The notes under the pieces are model-generated. The model saw only the letters and a list, made by a program, of their open reading frames with translations. It did no database searches and was not told where the DNA came from. Below are positions 24,379 through 35,258 of a stretch of 64,000 nt of DNA, piece by piece; the stretch's first letter is position 1, and each line of letters opens with the position of its first letter. Origin of the DNA: Emergomyces orientalis (Eukaryota; Ascomycota; Eurotiomycetes; Onygenales; Ajellomycetaceae); the NCBI GenBank assembly GCA_002110485.1, contig MOWL01000048.1, forward strand, positions 434,001 through 498,000, given 5' to 3'. A program made the position numbers and the translations under genes.

Positions 24379-25758
24379 GAAATTTTTTGAAGTCTTGAAA
24401 GTCTTTGAAATCCTCTTGACGTTGAGGTTGTTTATTTCCAGAAAGGGAAAGCGGTGGCATATATACTAGTCCATATACAGTAATAGCGCGGCAGAACCCT
24501 TGCCCTAACTTGGACTAATTAGGACTAGGATGTGTTCATGTACCTCCGCTGCAGTTTCCAGTGGGAAGGTACTTCTGGCCATGATTTGAACCTATACGTA
24601 CCCGACCTACTGTACATACATAGCATTGCTTCCACTCCAATTCAATCCTTGTTTATTATGCATTGCATATGTTTTTTATTCTTTATCTTTGTTTATTTTA
24701 TCTTTTATCTTTAGCTCTATGACCTTCCTCACTCACAGCTCCAGCTCTTGGGCCTCTTGGCTGACGGCTGAACCTTACTAGCGCATCGTGTCCTCAGGCC
24801 GTTGTCCGTCGCCTCGTCAGTTGCAAAACCTAGCAATACGCCGGCGTGCTTATCCTGTGCCATGTCGTGCAGCAAACACCCCCAAGAATACCAATAATTT
24901 CTTCCAATCGCCCAATCCCCCAGCCAGTCCCCTCCCCTGCATCCTTGCAGGTGGTGTACGGGTTGAGTTCCCGGGCCGTTCGACCATGGGTGAACACTCA
25001 GTGTGGCTTGACTTTCTGTCTCTCTTTTGCAAGTTGCATCTGACTCTTCGTGAGTGTCGGCTGTGCTTGTGAGCGAGCATGATGGGCTTTTCGCAGTGCC
25101 GCGATGCTGCAGCGGAGATAGACGTATCGATAAATCTTGTACAGAGTACGGAGTATATAAAATAGAGATACTGCGCAATTTAGTGTAACCCGCGCAGCAC
25201 TGCTCTCGGTGGCGCATCATCGTCGTCGTCATTATTGTTGCCAAGTGCTTATGCAGTGAAGAGGGATCTACGTAAGTGATACGAGAGATTGGACAAAAGA
25301 TTGAAAAGAATGATCAGGCTAAGGCAACTGATAAGGTCGAAACTGGATTTGGGAAGACATACATAGTAGACTAAACTCCCGCCATCTCGCTGCTATTTTT
25401 AGCATTAGATCTCAGAGAGAAAATAGCTTTCTCTAGGGAATTCAGCTGGATTGAACAATTTAGTTAAATCCTTTCACGGTTGGACTTGGGCGGTACAAAA
25501 GAAGCCTTAGGCCAACGTGCGTGCGCGGAGTACACTATGCCTGATTTTATGTAGCACGACGGTTCTACAGCGGATTTAAGCAGTAATAATCCGTCGGCAT
25601 ACACACACTCCGAAAATCATCTGGGTTTCTTCATCGAAAAAGCGACGTGGACTTTGTCTGACCACAAGACAAGCAGCGATTTACATACATTTCTTGACGG
25701 TTTAAGCCCTGGCGATCTGGCCATTTCCAGTCGATGCTAAGAAGGCGCGAGCCCTGGT

Positions 25759-27265
25759 ATGATGGCCGACAATCCATCAGACCCATTGCCGCCACCGAAG
25801 AAGCGGAAGTGCTTAGGAACAGACTGTGGAAATGATGCTGGAGCTTTACAATGCCCGACTTGTCGGAAGCTAGCTATTAAAGATAGCTATTTCTGCTCTC
25901 AGGATTGTTTCAAGAGGAACTGGGTTCGTTGAATCGGATAATACCCCACTTCGTACTAGGACGGGGACTTGAGGCTGATATGTAGAATCCCCCATCTCTC
26001 CTCATGTCATCACCGTGGGTGTAGAGCCAACATAAATCTCCACACAAAATTATCCCTCATCCGGATCCAGTTACTGGATTATACAACCCCTTCCCGACAT
26101 ATTCTTTCACTGGGTCTGTCCGACCCGTTTACCCGCTTTCTGCGAAGCGCACTGTTCCCCAATCGATAGTACGGCCCGACTATGCCGAGACCGGTATACC
26201 GAAAAGCGAGCGGCGCTTGAACGGGATGAAGATTGACATCCTAGATGCCGGCGGTCAGGAGGCAATGCGTAAGGTTTGTAGACTGGCTCGACAGGTTCTG
26301 GACATTGTTGCTGCAGAGCTCAAGCCAGGTGTCACCACAGATTACCTTGACGAAGTCTGTCACAGAGCTTGTGTAGAACGGAATGTAAGCACAACTTCAT
26401 TTCACGCCGAAAAATGGATGATCCCGATGAAATTATTATTTAGCCCCTTTCCTAATCTTTGGCGAAATAAGTCATATCCCTCCCCCTTGAACTATAACAA
26501 CTTCCCCAAGTCACTATGTACCTCCCCTAATGAAGTCGTCTGTCACGGAATCCCCGACCAGCGAATCCTCCTGGATGGCGATATGATCAATCTCGATATC
26601 TCTTTATACTGCTAGGGCTATCACGCCGATGTAAACGAGACATATTACATCGACGATCGAGCCAAGGCGGACCCAGACTCAGTCCGAATCGTCGAAACGG
26701 CCCGCGAATGCTTAAACGAGGCTATCAAGCTCGTGAAACCCGGCACACCTATTCGAGATTTTGGTAATGCCATTGAAAAGTATGCAAAAGCCAGGAACTG
26801 CAGTGTCATGGCGACATGGGATGGCCATGGCATTAATATCAACTTCCACCCGCCGCCATGGATCCCGCATTATGGCAAGAATAAAGCTGTCGGGGCATGT
26901 AAAACGGGCATGGCTTTTACAATTGAGCCTATCTTGGCCCTGGGGAAGGGTCGGGAGGTTTATTGGCCAGATAATTGGACGAATGTAACCGTTGATGGCA
27001 AGCGGACCGCTCAATTTGGTAGGTATACTCGCGCCCTAGTACTCTGTGCAATGGAGCAAAACGAGCTTTTTTTTTTCTATTTTACTCCCGTGTTTTTATG
27101 GGTTGCCGCACAATGCTAATATATGCTATAGAACACACTCTGCTTGTTACGGAAACGGGCGTCGAGGTCTTAACTGCGGCGAACGAAAATTCCCCAGGAG
27201 GCGCGATACCGATACCGACGACTCCGGATGGGACAGCGGAAGTTAGTGGCCTAAACGACGGATAA
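25759..27265 (+). pseudogene. type 1 methionine aminopeptidase paralogue with one in-frame TAG
   Basis: Four exons, 25759-25923, 26025-26384, 26472-27018 and 27132-27265, join in phase to about 401 codons, full length for eukaryotic MetAP1. Exon 1 has the N-terminal zinc finger (CLGTDCGNDAGALQCPTC and YFCSQDC). The catalytic part follows: GVTTDYLDEV, NEVVCHGIPD, INLDISLY, HADVNETYY, FTIEP and QFEHTLLV. The only lesion I see is a TAG at 26613-26615, in the loop between the two metal-binding aspartates; translation would end before the second. The region around the active-site His is also unusual: TWDGHGININFHPPPWIPHY instead of the common TYCGHGI...FHTAPN. It is therefore a diverged paralogue, recently inactivated, or a sequencing error in a working gene. 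MetAP1 removes initiator methionine in the cytosol. A MetAP2 gene lies 1.1 kb downstream in convergent orientation. Confidence 0.8.
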
Positions 27266-28363
27266 GTTCCGCCCATCGATGCCTATTTAGACGCCATAAC
27301 AGCATTTTGAAGCTCTCCTCTCCCAATGGGTGAAGCAAGAATGGAAAGATAAGGAGATTTCTTAATATCAGTGTAGGAAGTCTCAAAGATAGTATAAACT
27401 GCTGTCTACGGTTCTTGAGGATTTTCTTGGATAAATTGATGGTATATTGGCGGGAAAAAATTTCCTCGGAAATAGCACGGATTTGTCCCAATATTTCAAA
27501 AGGGCGAGTATGGAGGTGGAATGCGAGTAATCGTGTGCATTACTTTTGGGGCCGTTGTTTCTAGGGCGAAGACCAGCCTTAAAATAATACTAATAGGCTG
27601 TTGACGCGCTCGGCTGAAAATTTCCGAATCACGGTGCCTCCGCTCCAGAACTAAGATGTTACTGCCCGGATGCTGCCTGAATTCTAGCCCATTTCAATAC
27701 CCAAATAATGTGTTGGGCAAGGGGATTGAATTTAGCGTCAGATAAGTCTAATTTACGGATTTAGTCGAGAGAGGAAGATTAACAGGGAAGAAGAAGCAAA
27801 GAGCGAGGACTGCGCTTCAAATTCCGAGCCAAGTACACTTTGCTCAGGCCCCAATCCCTAATGCTAGGAAGAAAGATATTTGATATACTTTTCTACTGCG
27901 CTAGCTACTGGGGCAAGGAGCTAAGACGAACCACATCTTACATTTATATATTCAGCATCAGTGTTTCAACATCAAAGCTACCTAGATAGTAGTAGCGATA
28001 GACTGCTAGGTGGTGTATTGGCGCGTCTCTCCGCACTGTTTGATGTACATCAGACATCTCTCACATGAACAACTAAACCATGAATTCAACTTCATCAGGA
28101 ATATGCAATATGGAAGAATATTCCCGATGAAATCGAAGTGTAGAGCCTGATATACCAAGATCTTGAGGAAAACATGTACATGTTGAATTATTGATATTTT
28201 GCAGTTAAAGAGCGAGTTATTATGATATATGCCATTTGTAAAGCATGTTGAATTGCTTTATGAAGGTGTTTTCCGTCACTGGTGAAACTGAAAACCTAAA
28301 TAATCAAATACAACTAGTATTCTTCCCGAAATCGAAATTGACCCTTTTCTTCCCACATTTTCT
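27266..28363. other. convergent spacer between MetAP1-like and MetAP2 genes
   Basis: No coding region supported; A/T-rich with 3' UTR character from both sides. Confidence 0.35.
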
Positions 28364-29967
28364 TTAGTAATCGTCTCCCCGGGAGATCACCTCCTTGCAA
28401 TTGGACCGGAGCAAAACGGTCTGTTTGAAAAGTTGCGTTAGCATATTCTACGGATCTGCAACTCACGAATAATACTCACATGCTCGAACTGTGCGACATA
28501 AGAGTCAGGAATATCGACAAGCGGCGCATATGACTCAACAATGCCATTCGAGACGAGTGATCTCATGCCGAGGTGATACTTCTTCACTCCAAGCCGCTCG
28601 AGGTAACGCCTGGAGAATACCAGAGTCCCAAAGTTCTCCTTGATTGTCTTCAGTAGCGATTTGGCAGAGGAGAGCTGAAGCCCAGCAGCACTGGCATGCT
28701 CAGCGCATCCGTAGCCGTAAACTCCGATTTCATCTTCAAGATACGCCTTGCCAGTGCTGCCGAATGTTTCAATTGCGAAAACATCGCCTTCTTCCATACG
28801 TTGGTTGGTTCGGGTCTTCACGAAGGGGACCTGTTTGTCGCCGTGGATTTTGTAGCGCAGGATGTTATGGCCGGTGATGTTCCGAACAGCTTTGACGGGA
28901 ATGACCTTTCGGTTGAGCTCGATTTCGTAGCTCTCCATTACTTCTTGGATTGCCTCACTGATGTGGTCGATCCGGACATCAATACCTGCTTCCTAGGCGT
29001 TTGGTCAGCTTTGTAGTCGCCGGTACAGGGCAGAATTCATTCGCATACCTTGAGCCCAGCATTGGTCGCTGCCTTGACAGCTGCAAGCAAATTATCGTAG
29101 ACTGGATTGAAAGCCACGGTAAAGGCGCTATCGACGATTCTGCCGCTGACATGAACTCCGAAATCCACTTTGAGAACATCGTCGTACTGGAGGATAACCT
29201 CCTTGGCTCCAGGATTGGGAGTCCAGTGAGCTCCTATGTTATTCAAACAGAGCCCAGTTGGAAATGCCATGCCGGCTTTGAGAGCGTCTCCAGTCTCAAG
29301 ACCTTGATGATTGGTCAGTGCACGAACACCGTCCTCAATCTCTTGGGCAAGCTGGCTCATGGAAATGCCGGGCTGTGCGATTGTCTGCACATATTGGCGG
29401 ACCTGGCGATGGGCTTCAGCAGCTTTGCGATAGTCATTCAGGAACTCATCACCCATGTCGTTCACAACGGATAGGTGACGGAGCTCCTCAGCGGTGGTGC
29501 GTTGAAGGTTGTCAATGTCGGTCACATATTGGACAATCTCAGCCTCCGGATATCGCTGATCGCGGAACAGGTTGGCTAGTGCAATTCTAGGCGGAGCCGT
29601 CTGCGCGCCTCGTAGTGTCTTTTTCTTCTTTTTGTTACTCTTTCTCTTTTTCTTCTTGCCTTCTTGGATTAGCTTCGAGTATATGCGAACGTCAAGATTG
29701 GTTTACCATTATTGTTAGGCTGACCGTCAGATTTCAGGTCAGTTCCAGTTTTGTCATCATCCTCATCCTCCCCGTCTTCATTTTCCCCTTCGAGTGAACA
29801 ATGAAAGAGTCCACTTGCTGAGGCTTGCTTCGAGGGGTTGATCGCGTCAATTGCGGTGTGTGGCGATGAATCTGTTCAAGCAGTCAGAATAATTTTCTAC
29901 GCAGAAATATTAGTCGTCCCATACCATTTGGGCCTCGACGATGGCCGTCTGGTGTCTTGGATCCCAT
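28364..29967 (-). CDS. MAP2: type 2 methionine aminopeptidase
   Basis: Five exons, 29967-29925, 29871-29707, 29662-29049, 28992-28480 and 28420-28364, join in phase to 463 residues. The N-terminus has an acidic stretch (ENEDGEDEDDD) then a poly-Lys block, as in MetAP2. All metal ligands are present: His in GAHWTPNPG (the residue alkylated by fumagillin in known MetAP2s), the Asp pair in VDFGVHVSGRIVDSAF, His in TGHNILRYKIH, Glu in AIETFGSTG, and Glu in AQFEHTVLL. The protein ends in SRGDDY, the normal MetAP2 terminus. It is cytosolic and cleaves initiator Met. Usual residues of the GHSI motif read GHNI, and the stretch after FGSTG (KAYLEDEIGVYGYG) is divergent, so this may be an extra paralogue rather than the sole housekeeping copy; Onygenales often carry several. 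Confidence 0.92.
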
Positions 29968-30945
29968 GATCGGTTTCTATTTGTATTCATAAGGTATCTT
30001 AGGTTGTTGATGGGCGATGCGATTAACAGTCAGAGCACAAAAAAACTGAAGAGATGTCGTGGACCTGTCTCCAAAACTTGGCGTATGCTTTACCCTTTTA
30101 GGCAATTTGGCGGGTTGTATCTAGGCAGCCAGCGGCAAGCGCCAACCTTCTCTGTTATCTACAAATTATGGCATGTAGAATTGATCCCCGAATTAACTGC
30201 ACCATTCGCCATTTTCAATTTCGAAGACAACCAGAAAACACCGAAATACGGCTAAAAAGCAGTGCTGCGTAGGTAAGGCTACGGTGTATATCCTATTATA
30301 TAAATGTCTTGTATGAAGCTATCCCAAATCCTAGCCATGCCAAAATCTGATTCCCAGTCCCAGTCCCAATCCCGCTCCCGATCGCCTGAAAAGAGGAAAG
30401 ATTGCATAAAGAGAATAAAAAAAGGGCAAATAGAGTAGGATAAAAAAGGTGTGCTAAAAATAAAATTTGTCCGTGAGAATAGGACAGAAGAGGAAGAGAA
30501 AGAAGAAGTAAGAAGGGTGGAGAAGGAGAATGGAAAATGAGAATGAAATAATAAGGTGCGAAAAAAGAGGAAAGAGAAGAAGAAGAATCGAGCGTAAATA
30601 CCCCTGAGCCGATACCAAGGGCATATCGTATCATAAAGGGAAGAACAAAATTGAAAAATAAAATAAATGACAGAAGCTCATATCACAGTTTCTTTATGAT
30701 GATTCTCCCCTGAATCCCAACCATAACTGTATTTCTGCCTGTTGTCTCCCTAATCAACATCCTTCGCGACTAGGCACCGCAAAGGATCCGTAGAAATGAT
30801 CAGCGATATCAAGGTTTCATGGCACCTCTTAATCTAAAACCCGAGGAACAAAAAAAAAGGGCAAAAAAACAAAGCTCCGACGCCGCCGAAAACGCCGTAA
30901 AAATGATATTACGGAAAGCAGCTGTAGCAGTCGACCTGCTTGCAC
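29968..30945. other. intergenic, no gene seen
   Basis: Promoter side of MetAP2 and 3' flank of the J-domain gene. It has an A/G-rich tract near 30380-30600 and short CCCAGTCC/CCCAATCC repeats near 30355-30380. No coding region is supported. Confidence 0.35.
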
Positions 30946-32051
30946 TCAGAAAACGCTAGAATTAAACCGCTGCATCCTTAGTGTTGGGGCATATCGTATA
31001 TCACCGGCGCTTGCCAGTCGTCGGCTACTACCCACGATCACAGGGTAATCGTACTGCGGCTCGTAAAGGTAATTGTACGACGGCTGGATTGTCACGGTCT
31101 GGTATGGAACCGGTGGGGGCTTCTGCCTTTCGACGGTGACGGGCGATATGGTTTTGTATGCCGTGTACTGGCTGCGTGGTTCGATCAGTACGGCTGTGGT
31201 TGTCCTTTGTTCCGCGTAGTAATCTGGGTAGTCCGGGTAAGTTTCCGCGTAGAACATGGTCGGGGTTGTTCGGGTTGGCGTGCGTGGGCTGCGTGGGCGT
31301 ATCTCTTCATATTCCGCAGGCTCATCGCGTCGGTGTGATTTGGGTGTTATGACGGGGACTTCGTCTTCAGTCGCCCATCGGGGTCTGATGATTTTGTAAC
31401 TATATGACGGGGCTGATTGGGAGTATGCGTGCCGCTTTGGTGAAGTTTGGCGCTTCTGTGCCGGGGAATCTGACTTCGAAGGGCGGTGGTACTTGTAGGA
31501 ATGGCGTAGTTGGGGGGATGGTGAGCGTGTTTTTGTTCTCTGGGGCGGTGAGTATGATCTGCGCGGTTGGGCCCTCACTCGTGGTGATGGGGAATGGACT
31601 CGGAATGTTGGTGGAGCAGGACTTGTTCTTCGCCCTGAAAATGATTTCTCGGGGGCCGGTGCTGGTCTTGTGAAGTGTGGGCTGCTTGGGGTTTGCTTCT
31701 CTCTCCGTCCGCGAGTCTCCCCCCGCGCATACATGTCCCATTGCTCGCGAATGTCGTTATACTTTCGATCGAAAGTGCTCCGCTTTTCGTCATTCTGTAA
31801 CGTCTCGAATGCCTCTTGCACCTGAAAAGGGGGCTAAGTTAGTGAGGTATTCTCTGATTATATTGCATAACCATGGTATAGAAGAACATGAAATAACGAA
31901 CCTTGCAGAATTCATCCGACGATACTCCAGGGTTCTTGTCCGGATGGGTCGTCAGCAATTTTTTCCGGTATGCCTTTTTGATCTCTGCCGCCGTGGCGGA
32001 TTGTGTGAGACCAAGGACCCGATAACAGTCTATCTCAGTTGGAGCCTCCAT
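30946..32051 (-). CDS. J-domain (DnaJ-like) protein with disordered Pro/Arg/Tyr tail
   Basis: Two exons, 32051-31902 and 31821-30946, join in phase to 341 residues. Residues about 7-72 form a J domain: CYRVLGLTQSATAAEIKKAY, then the essential HPD motif in THPDKNPG, then VQEAFETLQNDEKRSTFD. The J domain stimulates Hsp70 ATPase. The remaining 270 residues lack the Gly/Phe-rich, zinc-finger or C-terminal DnaJ domains, and are rich in Ser, Pro, Arg and Tyr (for example SPSPRVRAQPRRSYSPPQR). It is therefore a type III (class C) J-protein whose client is unknown. I see no signal peptide or membrane segment. Confidence 0.85.
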
Positions 32052-35000
32052 CCTCTGGGAACAATATTTGGATTCAGTTCCGAAGTTTACGATATGGTAA
32101 GCTCAGGAACGGAATGGGGACATTAAAAAGGTTTGACCCAGGGTCACGAAGACGGGCAAAGTGGAAGCCAATGGTGAACGAACACGACGGGCCCGACGAA
32201 TGGAAGGGCAAACTTTTGGTTGGGAGTGTACCTTATTTATACCCAACGTGAAGTCCTTCTGTGCTTCACTCCCTTCAACCCTGGGTGGTGGAAAACTGCT
32301 TTTTGAACTTCCAGCAGTTGAAATGACGGAGTTGAAGCGCAGTTTCGTGCCAATCGTATTTCTTATGCACCTACATACACCCCAATTAAAAACACACCTT
32401 GAGTTTGGGCAAAGTTTGGTGTTAGATTGAACCTGCTGTGGGATCGAGATCACTGGCTTCTAGTATGAAGTTGGACCAGTTGATACCAGACGGCCAGGCG
32501 GTTCAGCTTGATTGGTTGTTAGGCTCGAAGATGCAAATAAATATTCAGGGCGAGGGCTTTGTAATTTGTTTTGGAAAGCCTACAGTCGTCAGCTTCCCCG
32601 GCGATGAGTTGTTCGTAAGATATTAATAGGCTGTTAGGGCCAAAATCTGGCTTGAGAAGTGAAGTGGCTTGATAAACAGCCAGGTTGGAATATAAATATA
32701 CGTCATTTGTTCCAAAACAGTGTAAATACCAATAACCAAGCGATATGGCATTGGGAATTCAAGAGTAGATGGAATGGGATGGAGAAAGTGGGTTACCCCT
32801 CCTTGCGATTTTAAACCCAAGGTGATCTGAATGTTCCAACAGCGAGACGTGGTTATTTGTTTCTGGTTATCCCTGGCAGCGAATAATCACTGGTTGATAC
32901 GAAACGGTTGGCGTGTTTCGCGAAGCGCCAATGAAATCAGCCAGCCCGTCAAAGATGGCCAACCCTGTTTGTCACGCCCGCTGTACTTCTGTCACATCTT
33001 CGTCACAGATTGAAGCTTTTTCGAGACTGAAGAAATTGCTCCAAATCTGGAAATTATTTACAATGGAAGGTGTAAGCCCGCAAACAGCCATTCAGGGGTG
33101 GATATCCAACCTATCTTTCCAGTGAGCGCCCGGTTCAATGAGTCAGTGAGGCGACCCGATGGCTGAGACCAGGAGGGTTTCCATTGGCGTTTTAGATGCA
33201 TAAGAATGTTTCTTAGTCGATCTGTCGGGCACAAACAGTGCCTGACGAGCAATCTCTGGCATGCTCACTGCAAACCAGCGATAATTATTTTGTCTGCGCA
33301 TTATTTGCTGGACAAACGGGGATGGGATAAGTTCGCAGCGGGAAAGTTCTCTGACGCTCATGGTCGTATTTCAGCGTGGTCAGGTGACAAAGTTTGCCCT
33401 AATCTTGGAGCTTGATTTGTTTCTCTGGCTTTCCCGTCAATCTGCATCCTCGAGTTGCCATTCTTTTTGTTTTTGTCATGGAGTTCGACACAACTTTGCG
33501 AGCAGAGAGAGCTCAGTCATATAGTTCAATGGATTACTGCTTCTCTTGCGGTTGCTTTCAACGTTCAAACCCGGTGAAATGAATTCTCTCTAGGGCAAAC
33601 TACCAGGCTCCCTTTCTTCCACCGCTTGAGGGAGCCTGCTGGCGCCTCACTGGATCCCCGCCATCTTGTGGCAGGCAATTCACTACCAGGTTTTGGGTGG
33701 GCTGTTATCATCAGTGCCCAGATACGAGAGATTCCATGCACTGCAGCTCTTTTAAAATACTTTAGAGACGCCTCCTCCTGTTGTTGAAACGTGAAGCGAT
33801 ACATCGTCTTAGGCAAACTTCTATTTAATATTTTAGAGGTGCTTACTTCTCACCATCAGCGATCGACAATCAATATGGTCTGGTAGCTTGCCTCGTTGAG
33901 CCTCATCCCAGGCTGTGGAATCGTCGTTTGTGAACACCCAATACCATACAGAAAGCACAAAGAACGCACCAAAAGGAGCCTACAAGTTTTCAAACCATCT
34001 TGCGATTTAGAACCATAAGTTGTGCTTCTAAATAGCTGCAATGCAATCGCAACGGCATCGGTACATTTGATCGGGGTGTCAGCAGGAAAATTGTGTGCGT
34101 TCCATCACCAACAGATGACCTTTCATAACTATATCACGTTCGATTATTTTTTGCCAGCTCATTCTAAAATATCCTGAATTTGCTTTCCCGACCCCCTCCG
34201 CTTTGGTGTGGACTGACTATATAATCACGGAGACCGAAAGTTTGCTTCATGTGTATCGTAACCAACTATTAAGTAACCCAGGGTGGGTGACACGGAGGTT
34301 GTCACATATCTATATACATGACCCTGTACTCAATACCTAGGTACTGTACATTCGGCCAGAAAACTGGAATGTTACCTGCTTTTCCAAGAAGTAAAAAAAA
34401 AAAGTTGGTAGCTGTTCCACCCTTTGCCAACTCTTGATGATTCGATGTCCTACTGACCATTTATCTCTCTCATGTAGGAGGTTGTATTATCCAGTCCATC
34501 ACATGCTTTTTGAATTCTATATTATATAATTATAGGCAGAGGAGAATATATTATTTAACTCATTGGAATATTATATATGACTAAATTCACACCGACCAAA
34601 AGTTCTTCAAAAGCAGGAAAACAAAATCCCATCCCTATCAAGCAATCCAGGCTAATAGTCACTGAAACTATCTGAACTAAACCAGAACTGAAATCCCATT
34701 GAATCAAACAACAGCCTTTTTGCGATTGGGGTATATATTGCGCATGTGACAATTATGTCTTGGACAGCTTTGACAATCTAATGGTAACGCGATTTGAGGC
34801 AAGAAAGACATGAAAGGGAAAACAATAAAAAGGCATTGTGGCTTTTTGGAGAATGAAGAGACAAATTATTCGCTCACAAGCGTAGATCGTGTATGTCATG
34901 TTTTGGAACGCGAGAAAAAAAGAGGCAAAGCGACAGTGAGCAGGAATAACGCAGAAAGAAAATGTATATGGGGGTATATCCGAGCGCTCGTTAAAAATGG

Positions 35001-35258
35001 TAACCCCGCAGCTGAGAATGAGATCTAACAAAAGAAAGGGGTACGCAGTAGTTCAAAAAAATCGTCATTGTGCACAAAACAGAAAATCGAGGTCGTGTCA
35101 TAAAAATCCGAAAAGAATAAAAAAAAGAACGAAAAGAAGAAAGAAATCCCTAATCGACGCACAAAACGTCAAACCAAATTACAAAATTTAAGAAACGAGA
35201 AAATCAGCATATGAGGTTAAGGAGCTCAGATAGCTGTTTATTTTTGATATGTTTTTCG
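32052..35258. other. long intergenic region, no gene seen
   Basis: 3.2 kb without a supported coding region. It includes a tRNA-like pair of box sequences near 33515-33570 that fails to fold (see rejected list) and A-rich sequence from 34800 to 35200. Confidence 0.35.

Larger units (their letters stand above)
22430..25758. other. long intergenic region upstream of SUR1-like and MetAP1-like genes
   Basis: A 3.3 kb spacer between divergent genes. It contains an 18-G homopolymer (22508-22525), A-rich tracts, and a cluster of TTGACGTTGA/TTTGACGTTGA words (24351-24378 and again near 24418). Several short frames exist but none with a recognisable domain. Confidence 0.35.

Noticed and set aside
25759..29967. 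A full fumagillin-like biosynthetic cluster
   Set aside because: No terpene cyclase, polyketide synthase, P450 or acyltransferase is present in the window; only the two MetAP genes recall it.
33513..33583. tRNA-like sequence: TAGTTCAATGG resembles an A box and GTTCAAACCC a B box
   Set aside because: Acceptor and T stems do not pair when folded by eye, so I do not call a tRNA. A degenerate tRNA-derived element remains possible.
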